A model generated the notes under the pieces. The model saw only the letters and a list, made by a program, of their open reading frames with translations. It was not told where the DNA came from and searched no databases. A stretch of 28,978 bases of DNA from Tangfeifania sp. GTDB taxonomy: Bacteria > Bacteroidota > Bacteroidia > Bacteroidales > Prolixibacteraceae. How positions within the stretch are numbered: the stretch's first letter is position 1; every line of letters begins with the position of its first letter. The position numbers and the translations under genes are program-made. The stretch lies in assembly GCA_018400515.1 (NCBI GenBank), contig JAGYMR010000008.1, forward strand, positions 1 through 28,978, written 5' to 3'. Positions 1-9,200 of this stretch are shown in pieces.

Positions 1-68
1 GGACCCGGAGTGGATATTTTTTTTCATAATCTTTTGTGATTATAAATCATGCTCGTTTCATTTTTTAA

Positions 69-106
69 ATGCCGGAAAAGTCCCGGGGCATCCGGAGTTT
101 TTTTTT
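69..106 (+). terminator. Possible rho-independent terminator of an upstream gene
   Basis: An imperfect G/C-rich hairpin (ATGCCGG at 69-75 against CCGGGGCAT at 83-91, with a two-base bulge) is followed a few bases later by nine T residues at 98-106. The T tract sits six bases beyond the stem, which weakens the call. The gene it would serve lies left of the window. Confidence 0.35.
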
Positions 107-271
107 GAGTCAGGTGCACGCTTAAAAACAAAAACAGGACGGTCTTTCATTGACTTTTCTTAATTTTACCGCCCCGGAATGTAGAATTATCAAGCGTTGG
201 ATATCATTTTTTATTCCAATGGAAAAATGTCAAATGAATTTGCCGCATTATTAGCGTTCAATTTAAAAGGT

Positions 272-345
272 ATTCGACAGAATTCGCAAGCGCATTTCGA
301 TAGAATGCAGACGCATTTCGACAGAATTTGCAAGCGCATTTCGTA
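272..345. repeat. Short degenerate repeat cluster, shared with 13337-13374
   Basis: The words TTCGAYAGAAT and GCGCATTT alternate through this stretch. Bases 281-299 recur at 325-343 with one mismatch in 19, a spacing of 44 bases. Bases 281-318 also match the reverse complement of 13337-13374 at 33 of 38 positions. The cluster is intergenic and does not form a CRISPR-like array because the units run into each other without unique spacers. A small dispersed REP-like element is a reasonable reading; its origin is unknown. Confidence 0.55.
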
Positions 346-535
346 GTGGGCGGTTCCTGACGAAGGGGAATAAAAAAGGGGATGGCTTGGTGCTTCCGGT
401 TGACCGGAATTTTTTCGGTGAATGTTTTTATGGGGGGGTGATTTTTTATGCCGGTTAGCCCGGAGGAATACCGGTTCCCATCCAGTGCTGAAGCGATTTT
501 TTTATGAGTTAATTTTTAAGCAATTATAGAAAAAC

Positions 536-2371
536 ATGAAACCGTTTTCTTTTTTCATCAAGTACCTCTTGTTCTGGCTGCTCTACTTTTTCCTTTCAAA
601 AGCGTTTTTTTTGCTCTTTAACAGTCATTTGACAAGTGATTTAAGTACTTATGAATTGTACGGGATATTTTTTCACGGGTTTAAAATGGATTTGTCAACC
701 GCCAGTTATTTGACTGTCATCCCCGGTCTTTTTCTGGTGGGGGCATTTGTCTCCTTTCCAAAAAATCCGGCTCCCTGGTTAAAGGCTTATACCCTTATTC
801 TTTTTATTCCCGTTACGCTCCTGAATATTTTTGATATGGGGTTATACCCTCACTGGGGCACCCGGATGGGCATTTCCGCTTTTGACTACCTGGAGGATCC
901 CGGGGGGATGGTTTCCAGCATTACCATAAAAGATATATTGCTCGTTGCCGGGATTTTCCTTTTCTATTTTGTACTGTTCCGCTGGCTGTTTCTCCGGTTT
1001 TTGATACAGGATGCCCGGGGACCTTTTCCACGGCGGTGGTACTTTGCCGCGGGGATGTTTTTTTGTACCGCTTTCCTTTTTCTGCCGATCCGTGGCGGGC
1101 TCGGGACCTCCCCCATCAATAAAAGCACCGTGGCTTTCAGCCGGAATTTGTATGCCAACCAGGCCGCGGCCAATTATTTATGGAATTTTGTCCAGACCAT
1201 TGAACGCCGGGAGTCGTATCAGAATCCCTGCCGATTTACCAGCGACCGGGAAGCTTATGCGCTTTTTGAAGCCATGGAGGAGCAGCGGAGGCCTGCCGAC
1301 ACGGTTTTGATCCGGCCGGCGGGAGATAAATCTCCCAATGTCCTTTTGATCATTCTTGAAAGTTTTTCGAATAAAGTGCTGGCCTCTTTTGGCGGGGATT
1401 ATGATGTGTGTCCCCAATTGGATTCCCTGAGCAGCGAAGGGATTATTTTCCCCGCTTTTTACGCTTCGGGGAGTCGCTCCGATCGGGGATTATCCGCCCT
1501 TCTGGGTGGGTATCCCTCCCTGCTCAGTACATCCATCATGCGTTTTCCGGAGAAAGCGGGAAAGTTAAAGATGATGTCCGATTATTTCAATGACCATCAA
1601 TACCATACCGCTTTTTATTACGGAGGGGACATTGATTTTTACAACCTGAAATCTTTCCTGCTGAGCGGAGGTTATGATCAAATTATATCCAGGAATGAAT
1701 TTCCCCCTGAGCAGCAGAACATGAGTAGCTGGGGGGTACCTGACGGTTACCTTTTTGACCGGCTTTTGAAGGATCTAAGGAAGAGGGAAAGCCCCTTTTT
1801 TACTGTGGCATACACCTTAAGCAGTCATGTTCCGTTTGATGTTCCTGCGAAGATCATTGAAGGAACGACCATGGAGGCAAAATTTCTCAATTCGCTGGCT
1901 TATACCGATCGCTCTTTGGGGGATTTTATCCGTTCTTTTAAGAAGACTGGGCACTGGGAGAATACCCTGGTGATCATTACGGCCGATCATGGCTCCAACA
2001 ATCCGGGACTGACGCCGGTGACCGATCCTGAAACGTACCGCATTCCGCTGATCTGGACCGGTGGTGTTGTTCCGGAGCCCGGGGTGATCCGGCGGTTGGG
2101 CGGTCAGGCAGACCTGATGCCCACCCTGCTCGATCAGCTTCAGTGGAAAAGGGAAGACCATATGTTCGGACATAACCTGTTCTCTTCACCCTCGTATGCT
2201 TTTTATATGTTGGACCTTGGCTGGGGATACCTTACCCCGCAGGGACAGGTTTTTTATAACCAGGAAACCGGGAAATTTCTGAATATGGAAAATACCGGAG
2301 AATCTTCCTTCGATTTGAGTTTCGCAAAGGCATACATGCAGGTGTTGCATGCCGATTTCCTGTCGAAATAA
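536..2371 (+). CDS. LTA synthase family membrane phosphotransferase/sulfatase-fold protein
   Basis: This 611-residue protein has the LtaS layout: five predicted membrane helices (about 8-28, 58-74, 82-103, 133-156 and 167-185), a linker, and an extracytoplasmic alkaline-phosphatase-superfamily (sulfatase-fold) domain from about residue 266 to 590. Metal-site candidates are E275 in the opening strand (LLIILES), H431 in SSHVPF, and D484-H485 in TADHG. The nucleophile position is S315 in GSRSDRGLS, where many family members carry Thr. Members transfer phosphoglycerol or related head groups, or hydrolyse them, at the outer membrane face. Bacteroidota make no classical lipoteichoic acid, so the real substrate cannot be named. 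The start has no clear ribosome site but is the first Met before helix 1. The gene converges on a glycosyltransferase gene, which fits envelope polymer or lipid decoration without proving it. Confidence 0.85.
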   Translation: MKPFSFFIKYLLFWLLYFFLSKAFFLLFNSHLTSDLSTYELYGIFFHGFKMDLSTASYLTVIPGLFLVGAFVSFPKNPAPWLKAYTLILFIPVTLLNIFDMGLYPHWGTRMGISAFDYLEDPGGMVSSITIKDILLVAGIFLFYFVLFRWLFLRFLIQDARGPFPRRWYFAAGMFFCTAFLFLPIRGGLGTSPINKSTVAFSRNLYANQAAANYLWNFVQTIERRESYQNPCRFTSDREAYALFEAMEEQRRPADTVLIRPAGDKSPNVLLIILESFSNKVLASFGGDYDVCPQLDSLSSEGIIFPAFYASGSRSDRGLSALLGGYPSLLSTSIMRFPEKAGKLKMMSDYFNDHQYHTAFYYGGDIDFYNLKSFLLSGGYDQIISRNEFPPEQQNMSSWGVPDGYLFDRLLKDLRKRESPFFTVAYTLSSHVPFDVPAKIIEGTTMEAKFLNSLAYTDRSLGDFIRSFKKTGHWENTLVIITADHGSNNPGLTPVTDPETYRIPLIWTGGVVPEPGVIRRLGGQADLMPTLLDQLQWKREDHMFGHNLFSSPSYAFYMLDLGWGYLTPQGQVFYNQETGKFLNMENTGESSFDLSFAKAYMQVLHADFLSK

Positions 2372-2388
2372 CAAGGGGTTCCTGCATC

Positions 2389-2419
2389 AAAACCAAAAAA
2401 GAAGAAGTTTTTTGGTTTT
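2389..2419. terminator. Bidirectional intrinsic terminator between convergent genes
   Basis: A perfect 12-bp inverted repeat (AAAACCAAAAAA at 2389-2400 and TTTTTTGGTTTT at 2408-2419) encloses a 7-base loop. It lies in the 51-bp gap between the stop codons of the convergent LtaS-like and glycosyltransferase genes. Either strand gives a hairpin whose distal arm is rich in T, so it can serve both. The stem has only two G-C pairs, so its strength is uncertain. Confidence 0.65.
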
Positions 2420-2422
2420 TCT

Positions 2423-4096
2423 TCAGGTCCCCTGAAAAAGGTCTTCTATCGCGGTTTTGACAATCTCCCCGCGGTAGTTATCTTTCGATCGTGTGTAAAT
2501 GAGAAGGGGAAGTTTTTCATTCAGATCGCATAGCGGAACTTCCAGCCGGAGGGTGGCCTTCTCGCCGGGAAGGATCTCATTTTTCCGGTTTGAGCGGGTC
2601 AGGGGAACCGCACAAATTTCCTTCCGGCGCTCCTGCATAATACCCAGCGACGGCTTTGAAATGTGGGCGGTCTTAACCGCACGGTCGCTGGTGTTGGATA
2701 AAACCACCTCAAAAAGTGCATTTTCCCCGGCCGTTTCTGAATGGACTCGTGCAATCTCCAGCCCTTTTAAAGACTGAAATTTGTCGATCGCCACAAAACC
2801 TTTCATCCGTCCGGTAGCCGTTTGGGTCAGGTTCGGCGGGTGAATGTTTTCGGGCTGTACTGCAAAAAGCGGTTCGCCACGGGCATAGCGTTCATCGTTC
2901 CATAAGTCGTATTGGCAAAACCGGTATCCCGGTGTCGACAGGTGAACGGCGGAATCGCCCGTGTAGAAGATATAACTGCTGATGGTGGCATAATTATTAA
3001 AGAAAGCTACTTTTTTACCTCCTGACCGCGCTTTTATTTCCATCGCATGGGCCTTCGCATTGTAAAAGGCAATTTTTATGTGCCCTGCATTCGGAATGAT
3101 GTCGAGGGCCAGATAGATCCTTGCCAGGAAAAACAGGGCAATCACGGGGACTGAAAGCCGCCTGAACCAGCGGGCAGCCTTCAGGTCACCGGAAATCAGC
3201 GGATAGGTGGCCAGCATAAGCATGGGGATGATGGCTGCTGTCCAGTGGGCTTCTATCCGGTTTTTAAAACTCATCAGGAAAAAGAGGATGTAAAATCCGA
3301 GGATGTTGAAAATCAACGCCCGGTCAAATGCATTTTTTATTCTGAACCGGCGCAGCTTCCAGAGAACGATCACTCCGGTCAGCGGACCTGCAATGACCAC
3401 CTGGCTGATCAGATTAGAAAAAACGTATTCCAGTCCGAAAGGTTTGCTGCGTTCAAACAGGTGGTACCTGAATGTGGGAAATTCATTTTCTGCCTGCCAC
3501 CACAAATGGGGCGCCAGCATCAACAGGGTCAGAAGAAGTGTCGTCCAGAAATATTTGCTCCGCAGTAGTTTCAGGTTGGAAAGTACCGTCAGTCCAATCA
3601 CCAGGAAGGCATGGTACTTACTGTAGATCATCGCAGCAGCCACTATTGCCAGCCAGACGGAGATCTTAAAGCCGGGCTCCTGTAAAAAACGCTTGTAAAG
3701 GATCAGGAAGACCACGGTAAAGAAAAGCAGCGGAGTGTCGGGAAGGGCAAGGAAACCTCCGATATGGGTATGAGTCAGGGGAAAGGAAAAAACAAAAATC
3801 GTCAGAAAAAAGAGGTGCTTTTTTTCATTCAGCTCATTAAAAATAAGGCCCAGAGTAGCCGTGGAGATCAAAATGAACAGGAGCCTCACTCCGAGTTCCC
3901 CTGGAATCAGCGCATGTCCCAGAAAAATGAGCAAAGCCACCATCGGGGGATGGTCGAAGTAGCCCCAGGCCATGTTTTCAGAATACATCCAGTAGTAGGA
4001 TTCGTCGGAGTGCAATCCGGTGAAAAACGCCTGTATGAAATTGATAATAAACCACGCTGCCAGGATGTAGTAGTGCTTTCTCCCGAGATTCTTCAT
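2423..4096 (-). CDS. GT-C family membrane glycosyltransferase (PMT/ArnT-like, GT39/GT83)
   Basis: This 557-residue polytopic protein looks like a dolichyl/undecaprenyl-phosphate-sugar dependent transferase of the PMT_2/ArnT type. The first lumenal loop has the acidic motif HSDESYYW (D31-E32), followed by the family signature WGYFDHPP (D48). A second conserved loop, ALPDTPLLFF, follows near residue 117. About ten or more hydrophobic helices run to roughly residue 335. The C-terminal 210 residues are mostly soluble and probably face the periplasm. Such enzymes move a sugar from a polyprenyl-phosphate carrier to lipid A, a glycan or a protein; donor and acceptor cannot be read from sequence. The start at 4096 places a short basic stretch before the first helix. 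It is a single-gene unit, divergent from argH across about 0.5 kb. Confidence 0.85.
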   Translation of the reverse strand: MKNLGRKHYYILAAWFIINFIQAFFTGLHSDESYYWMYSENMAWGYFDHPPMVALLIFLGHALIPGELGVRLLFILISTATLGLIFNELNEKKHLFFLTIFVFSFPLTHTHIGGFLALPDTPLLFFTVVFLILYKRFLQEPGFKISVWLAIVAAAMIYSKYHAFLVIGLTVLSNLKLLRSKYFWTTLLLTLLMLAPHLWWQAENEFPTFRYHLFERSKPFGLEYVFSNLISQVVIAGPLTGVIVLWKLRRFRIKNAFDRALIFNILGFYILFFLMSFKNRIEAHWTAAIIPMLMLATYPLISGDLKAARWFRRLSVPVIALFFLARIYLALDIIPNAGHIKIAFYNAKAHAMEIKARSGGKKVAFFNNYATISSYIFYTGDSAVHLSTPGYRFCQYDLWNDERYARGEPLFAVQPENIHPPNLTQTATGRMKGFVAIDKFQSLKGLEIARVHSETAGENALFEVVLSNTSDRAVKTAHISKPSLGIMQERRKEICAVPLTRSNRKNEILPGEKATLRLEVPLCDLNEKLPLLIYTRSKDNYRGEIVKTAIEDLFQGT

Positions 4097-4623
4097 GTGG
4101 ATATAATTTATTTAAACATCTAATTGTTAACTATTTAAAAAACACGCTTTTCAAAGGGTTCCACCCCTTAAACCCCACAAACTTTTTCTCTCCATTCTTT
4201 TTCCGCATTTTTTCTTAGGCGGATCCATTGATTGGGGCTTTTCCACCATTTAGCCCGGTTTTGAAGCCCGTCCCAAACAACGCTTATATTCACGTTCTCT
4301 TCCTGCGGGGAGGTTCCCTGCATGTTAAATGGTTCAGTGCATCAAAAAAAAAATCTTCTGGCCGTTCCCCTGCCCGTGTTGTGGCAAAAAAAATTGCAAT
4401 GACTTAGCAAAGGGCGCTTCGGGTGAAAGTGCCAGGTAAAAGTGATAATTTTTTTTGAATTTTTCAGGCGCCAGGGGAAAAAGCTTGTGAATCAAATTCC
4501 ATATCTTTGTTCAAATTTTCATTTTACCCCGGGAACCGGTTATGTTATGATTCATCCCGCAGGAGATGAAATATAATTCCTCCGCGTTTCCCGGAAACCT
4601 TGGATAATTTAAATAAAAAACGA
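4097..4623. other. Divergent intergenic region between glycosyltransferase gene and argH
   Basis: No convincing coding frame is seen in these 527 bases. The stretch is rich in A and T runs. A short hairpin (AAGGG at 4154-4158, CCCTT at 4065+100 i.e. 4165-4169) lacks a T tract. The right half carries an exact TATCTTTG element at 4502-4509, listed separately. It must hold the promoters of both flanking genes. Confidence 0.6.
4502..4509 (+). promoter_or_regulatory. Candidate Bacteroidota -7 promoter element for argH
   Basis: TATCTTTG matches the Bacteroidota consensus TAnnTTTG exactly and lies about 115 bases before the argH start. No TTTG is seen at the usual -33 spacing, so only the -7 half is supported. 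Transcription would begin near 4516. Confidence 0.4.
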
Positions 4624-5955
4624 ATGAAACTATGGGATAAAGGACTATCCGTCCATGAGGTGATTGAGCGATTTACGGTGGGAAAGGATCGTGAACTTGA
4701 TCTGTACCTGGCTCCTTACGATGTTTTGGGGTCCATAGCGCATGTAACGATGCTTGAATCGATCGGTTTGATCGGGAAAGAGGAATTGCCGGTTTTACTG
4801 AAGGCGTTAAAAAAAATCTACCATCAGGCGGTTTCGGGTGACTTTATCATCGAAGAGGGGGTGGAAGACGTTCATTCTCAGGTTGAATTTCTTTTAACGC
4901 AGGAGTTGGGGGACCTGGGCAAGAAAATTCACAGTGGCCGCTCGCGGAATGATCAGGTGCTGCTTGACCTGAAACTGTTTACCCGCGATGCGATAAAAAG
5001 CATTGTGCTTTCCACCGGGAAGCTGATTGATTTATTGCTGGCAAAGAGCGATGCCACCAAAGGAGTGCTGATGCCCGGATACACCCACCTGCAGGTGGCA
5101 ATGCCCTCCTCTTTCGGGCTCTGGTTCGGCGCTTATGCCGAGAGTCTGACCGACGACCTGGAACTGCTTCTGCCGGCTTTTAATATTGCCAATCAAAATC
5201 CCCTGGGTTCGGCCGCCGGGTACGGTTCCTCCTTTCCCCTTAACCGCCGGATGACTACCGAGTTGCTCGGTTTTGACGACATGAATTACAACGTTATTTA
5301 TGCGCAGATGGGGCGCGGGAAGGTGGAAAAGATCGTCTCCTTTGCCCTGGCCAACATCGCCGGAACCCTTTCTAAAATGGCTTATGATGTTTGCCTTTTT
5401 GCGAGCCAGAATTTTAATTTTGTTGCCCTTCCCGAAACTTTTACGACCGGATCCAGCATTATGCCCCATAAAAAGAATCCCGATGTATTTGAACTTATCC
5501 GGGGAAAATGCAATAAAATTCAGGGACTTCCACAGCAGATCAATGGAGTGGTTAACAATCTGCCCAGTGGCTATTTCCGGGATCTGCAGGTGGTGAAAGA
5601 GATCTTTCTGCCCGTTTTTTCAGAACTGAATGATTGCCTCGATGTGGCTTCCCTGGCACTGAAGGAGACCCGGGTAAACGAAGAGATCCTCCGGGATCCC
5701 AAATATGAATTTCTGTTCAGTGTGGAAGAGGTTAACCGCCTGGTGCTGGAGGGAGTCCCGTTCCGGGAAGCCTACCGGAAGGTGGCTGAGAACATTGAGA
5801 ACGGCACCTTTCATCCCCGGCGGGAGGTCAAACATACCCATGAAGGAAGTATCGGTAATTTATGTCTGGATAAAATTTCAGAAAAGAAAGAAAAAGCATT
5901 GGAAAAATTTCATTTTGATAAAATTGAAGACTCAATAAATCAAATTGTAAAATAG
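4624..5955 (+). CDS. argH: Argininosuccinate lyase
   Basis: ArgH cleaves argininosuccinate to arginine and fumarate, the last step of arginine synthesis; it is a cytosolic homotetramer. The fumarase/aspartase-superfamily marks are clear: HSGRSRNDQ near residue 100, GYTHLQ with H155, and the signature loop GSSIMPHKKNP at about 276-286, which carries the catalytic serine. I chose the ATG at 4624 (443 residues, beginning MKLWDKG) because family members begin that way. The frame also allows a TTG at 4600 that would add eight residues (VDNLNKKR-like), with no better ribosome site. No other arginine gene is adjacent; gltB follows 284 bp downstream on the same strand. Glutamate made by GltBD is the precursor of arginine, so the link is metabolic, but the gap and the gltB promoter candidate suggest separate transcription. 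Confidence 0.96.
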   Translation: MKLWDKGLSVHEVIERFTVGKDRELDLYLAPYDVLGSIAHVTMLESIGLIGKEELPVLLKALKKIYHQAVSGDFIIEEGVEDVHSQVEFLLTQELGDLGKKIHSGRSRNDQVLLDLKLFTRDAIKSIVLSTGKLIDLLLAKSDATKGVLMPGYTHLQVAMPSSFGLWFGAYAESLTDDLELLLPAFNIANQNPLGSAAGYGSSFPLNRRMTTELLGFDDMNYNVIYAQMGRGKVEKIVSFALANIAGTLSKMAYDVCLFASQNFNFVALPETFTTGSSIMPHKKNPDVFELIRGKCNKIQGLPQQINGVVNNLPSGYFRDLQVVKEIFLPVFSELNDCLDVASLALKETRVNEEILRDPKYEFLFSVEEVNRLVLEGVPFREAYRKVAENIENGTFHPRREVKHTHEGSIGNLCLDKISEKKEKALEKFHFDKIEDSINQIVK

Positions 5956-6126
5956 GCCAATCAAAAAATTTCATTGATTTTTACTTCTCCGGGTTGATTT
6001 TGGCAATTTTTTTCAGAATTCTCCCGTTTTTTTCCGGATTTTATCCCTTTTTTGGCATAAAGGTTAACTGTATGTTATTTAACCTGCCATTCCGGATGGC
6101 TAAACGCAATATTTGTCTGTTTTTAT

Positions 6127-6134
6127 TACATTTG
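6127..6134 (+). promoter_or_regulatory. Candidate -7 promoter element for gltBD
   Basis: TACATTTG fits TAnnTTTG exactly, 106 bases before the gltB start, in the 284-bp gap after argH. A TTTG at 6112-6115 lies only 11 bases upstream, too close for the standard -33 box. The gap holds no gene. Confidence 0.4.
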
Positions 6135-6239
6135 ATTTCATTTCGTTAAAAAAAGTCAGGTTTTGCTTTCATTTTAACAGCAAATGATCGGGAATTTTCC
6201 TGTTTTTTGAGTTTTTGAAGAAATTAAAATTAGATAGCG

Positions 6240-9200
6240 ATGCAGATGAGATTACCGGAAGCGCAGGGATTGTATAACCCTGTTAATGAGCATGATAGTT
6301 GTGGGATTGGATTTGTTGCGCACATTAAGGGGAACCCGTCCCATGATATTATCAACCAGGGACTGGATGTTCTTCGGAACATGGATCACCGGGGAGCCAT
6401 GAGTGCCGATAATTCGACCGGCGATGGTGCAGGAATTTTAATGCAAATTCCGCATGAATTTATTACAGCGGTTTTAAAACTGCCTGTGGGGGAGAAGGGA
6501 AAATACGGTACCGGCCTGGTCTTTTTGCCCGGGGATAAAAAGGAGGCGGACCTTTGCATTGAAGTGCTTTCAAAGAACATTGAGGCTGAAGGGTTGACAC
6601 TGGTGGGCTACCGCGATGTGCCGGTCGATAGTTCAGCTCCGGGAGAAATTGCTAAGACCAATGAACCATTGATAAAGCAGGTGTTTGTTAAAGCCAACCT
6701 GGAAACCGACGCGCTGGAGCGGAAACTGTACATTGTGCGTAAAATGGTTGAAAAGGAGGTAAGGGATTCAAAACTGAAACACAAGGCGGCTTTTTATCAG
6801 CCCAGTCTTTCGGCCAGGATTATTGTTTATAAAGGGATGTTAACTCCCGATCAGCTGAGCAGGTATTACCTGGATTTTAAAAATGATCATTTTAAGAGTG
6901 CCATTGCCCTCGTCCATTCCCGTTTCAGTACCAATACCTTTCCCACCTGGGACCTGGCCCAGCCTTTCCGGATCCTGGCCCACAACGGCGAGATCAACAC
7001 CGTGAAAGGGAACCGGCTCTGGATGCAGGCGCGGGAGGCGCTGATGAAATCAGAGGTTTTCGGCGATGATTTGAAAAAACTGTTGCCGGTGATTGAGCCG
7101 GGGAAGTCCGACTCGGCATCGTTCGACAATGTGCTTGAATTTCTTCACCTGACCGGCCGTACCCTGCCGCATGCCTTATGCATGATGATCCCTGAGTCGT
7201 TTAACAAGAAGAACCCCATTCCCGACAGCCTGAAAGCTTTTTATGAATACCACTCCACCCTGATGGAGCCCTGGGACGGACCTGCTTCCATGGTGTTCTC
7301 CGACGGCCGCTACATCGGCGGTACCCTCGACCGGAACGGTTTGAGGCCCTCCCGGTACGTCATTACCCGGAACGATTTGATCGTCATGGGTTCGGAAGTC
7401 GGTGTGCAAACCTTCAAGCCGGAAGAAATTGTGGCCAAAGGGCGTCTGCGCCCGGGGAAGATCCTGCTGGTGGATACCCAGCTGGGCATCATCATTCCCG
7501 ACGAGGAGGTAAAAGGACAGTTGAGCCGCCGGAATCCTTATCAGATGTGGCTCAACGAAAACCGCCTTATGATGGATGACATCAGGGTGAAACACCGGGT
7601 CCCCTCCGCTATCGATCATTTTGAGACCTACGCCAAAGCCTTTGGCTACTCAAAAGAAGATATGTTTGAGTTGATCAAGCCCATGAGTGAAAAGGGCGCT
7701 GAGCCCACCGGCTCCATGGGAAACGATGTCCCGCCGGCCGTATTCTCCGATAAACCCAAACGGTTTTTTGAATATTTTAAGCAGATGTTTGCCCAGGTGA
7801 CCAATCCGGCCATCGACCCCATCCGTGAAGGATTGGTGATGGCACTGACCAACTACATTGGCTCCCTTCATTCAAACATCCTGGCAGAAAGCCCCGAACA
7901 TTGTAAACTTATAAAATTCCAGGGGCCGTTGCTTACCAATACCGACCTGGGAAAAATCAAGGATCTGAAGGATGAGATGTTCTCCCACGTGGTGATTCCC
8001 ATGGTTTTTCCTGTCGGGAAAGGACCGAAAGGGTTTGAAGAGGCCCTGGAGATCCTGAAAAAAGAGGCGGAGGCGGCTGTGGATCATCAAAAGAATTACA
8101 TCATTCTCAGCGACCGGAATATCAGCAAAGAACAGGCAGCCATTCCTTCGCTGCTGGCCGTTGCTGTGGTGCATCACCACCTCATACAAAAACAGAAGCG
8201 GATGCAGGTGGGCATCATTGTGGAAACGGCCGAAGCTCGCGAAGTGAACCATTATGCCCTCCTTCTGGGGTATGGGGCCAGTGTGATCAATCCATACCTT
8301 GCCTATGCCGCCATTGATTACATGGTGAAGCAGGGGAAAATTGACCTGGAGTACAAGGAGGCCCGGAAAAATTATATTAAAGCCGTAGACAAAGGCCTGC
8401 TGAAGGTCTTTTCAAAAATGGGGATCTCAACGCTTCGCAGTTATCACGGTGCACAGATCTTTGAATCCATCGGGGTTAGTAAAGAACTCATTGATAAATA
8501 TTTTACCGGAACGGCCGCAAAGATCGGAGGGATCGGCCTGGAAGAGATTTGTAAAGAAGCTGCCCTTTTCCATGAAAATGCCTTCCGGGAAGCTTCTTCA
8601 GAGAAACCCTTTATTTTTGAAAATGCCGGGGTTTATGCCTGGAGAAAATACGGAGAGCATCACGCCTGGAACCCGGAGACCATCGGGTTATTGCAATGGG
8701 CCACCCGCACCAATGACTATAAAAAATTCCGGGAGTTTACCTCACTGGTGGACCGTCAGAACCGGAAACCCGCCTTTATCCGGAGTCACTTTAAGTTTAA
8801 AAAGAAGCCCATCCACATCGACCAGGTCGAACCGGAAGAGGAGATAATGAAACGTTTTGTTACCGGTGCCATGTCGTACGGTTCCATCAGCAAAGAGGCC
8901 CACGAAGCACTGGCCATCACCATGAATACCATTGGGGGCCGGAGCAATACCGGCGAGGGGGGTGAAAACCCCGAACGCTTTGGAACGAATCGCAACAGTA
9001 AGATCAAACAGGTGGCCTCGGGGCGTTTTGGGGTGACCAACAACTACCTGGTGAATGCCGAAGAGTTGCAGATTAAAATAGCCCAGGGGGCGAAACCCGG
9101 AGAAGGGGGACAGCTGCCCGGCTATAAGGTGAATAAGATCATCGCCAAAACGAGGAACAGCACGCCGGGAATTACCCTGATTTCCCCACCGCCGCATCAC

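Larger units (their letters stand above)
1..535. other. Non-coding region left of the first gene
   Basis: No open frame here looks like a protein. The stretch is A/T rich with many homopolymer runs. It holds a terminator-like hairpin near 69-106, probably belonging to a gene outside the window, and a cluster of short related repeats at 272-345, both listed separately. The last 50 bases form an A/T-rich leader to the gene starting at 536. Confidence 0.6.

Noticed and set aside
272..345. CRISPR-like array
   Set aside because: Units of 21-23 bases abut with no spacers, differ from each other, and no cas gene is present.
4600..4623. TTG at 4600 as the argH start
   Set aside because: It would add eight residues not seen at the start of ArgH proteins, while the ATG at 4624 gives the usual MKLWDKG opening.
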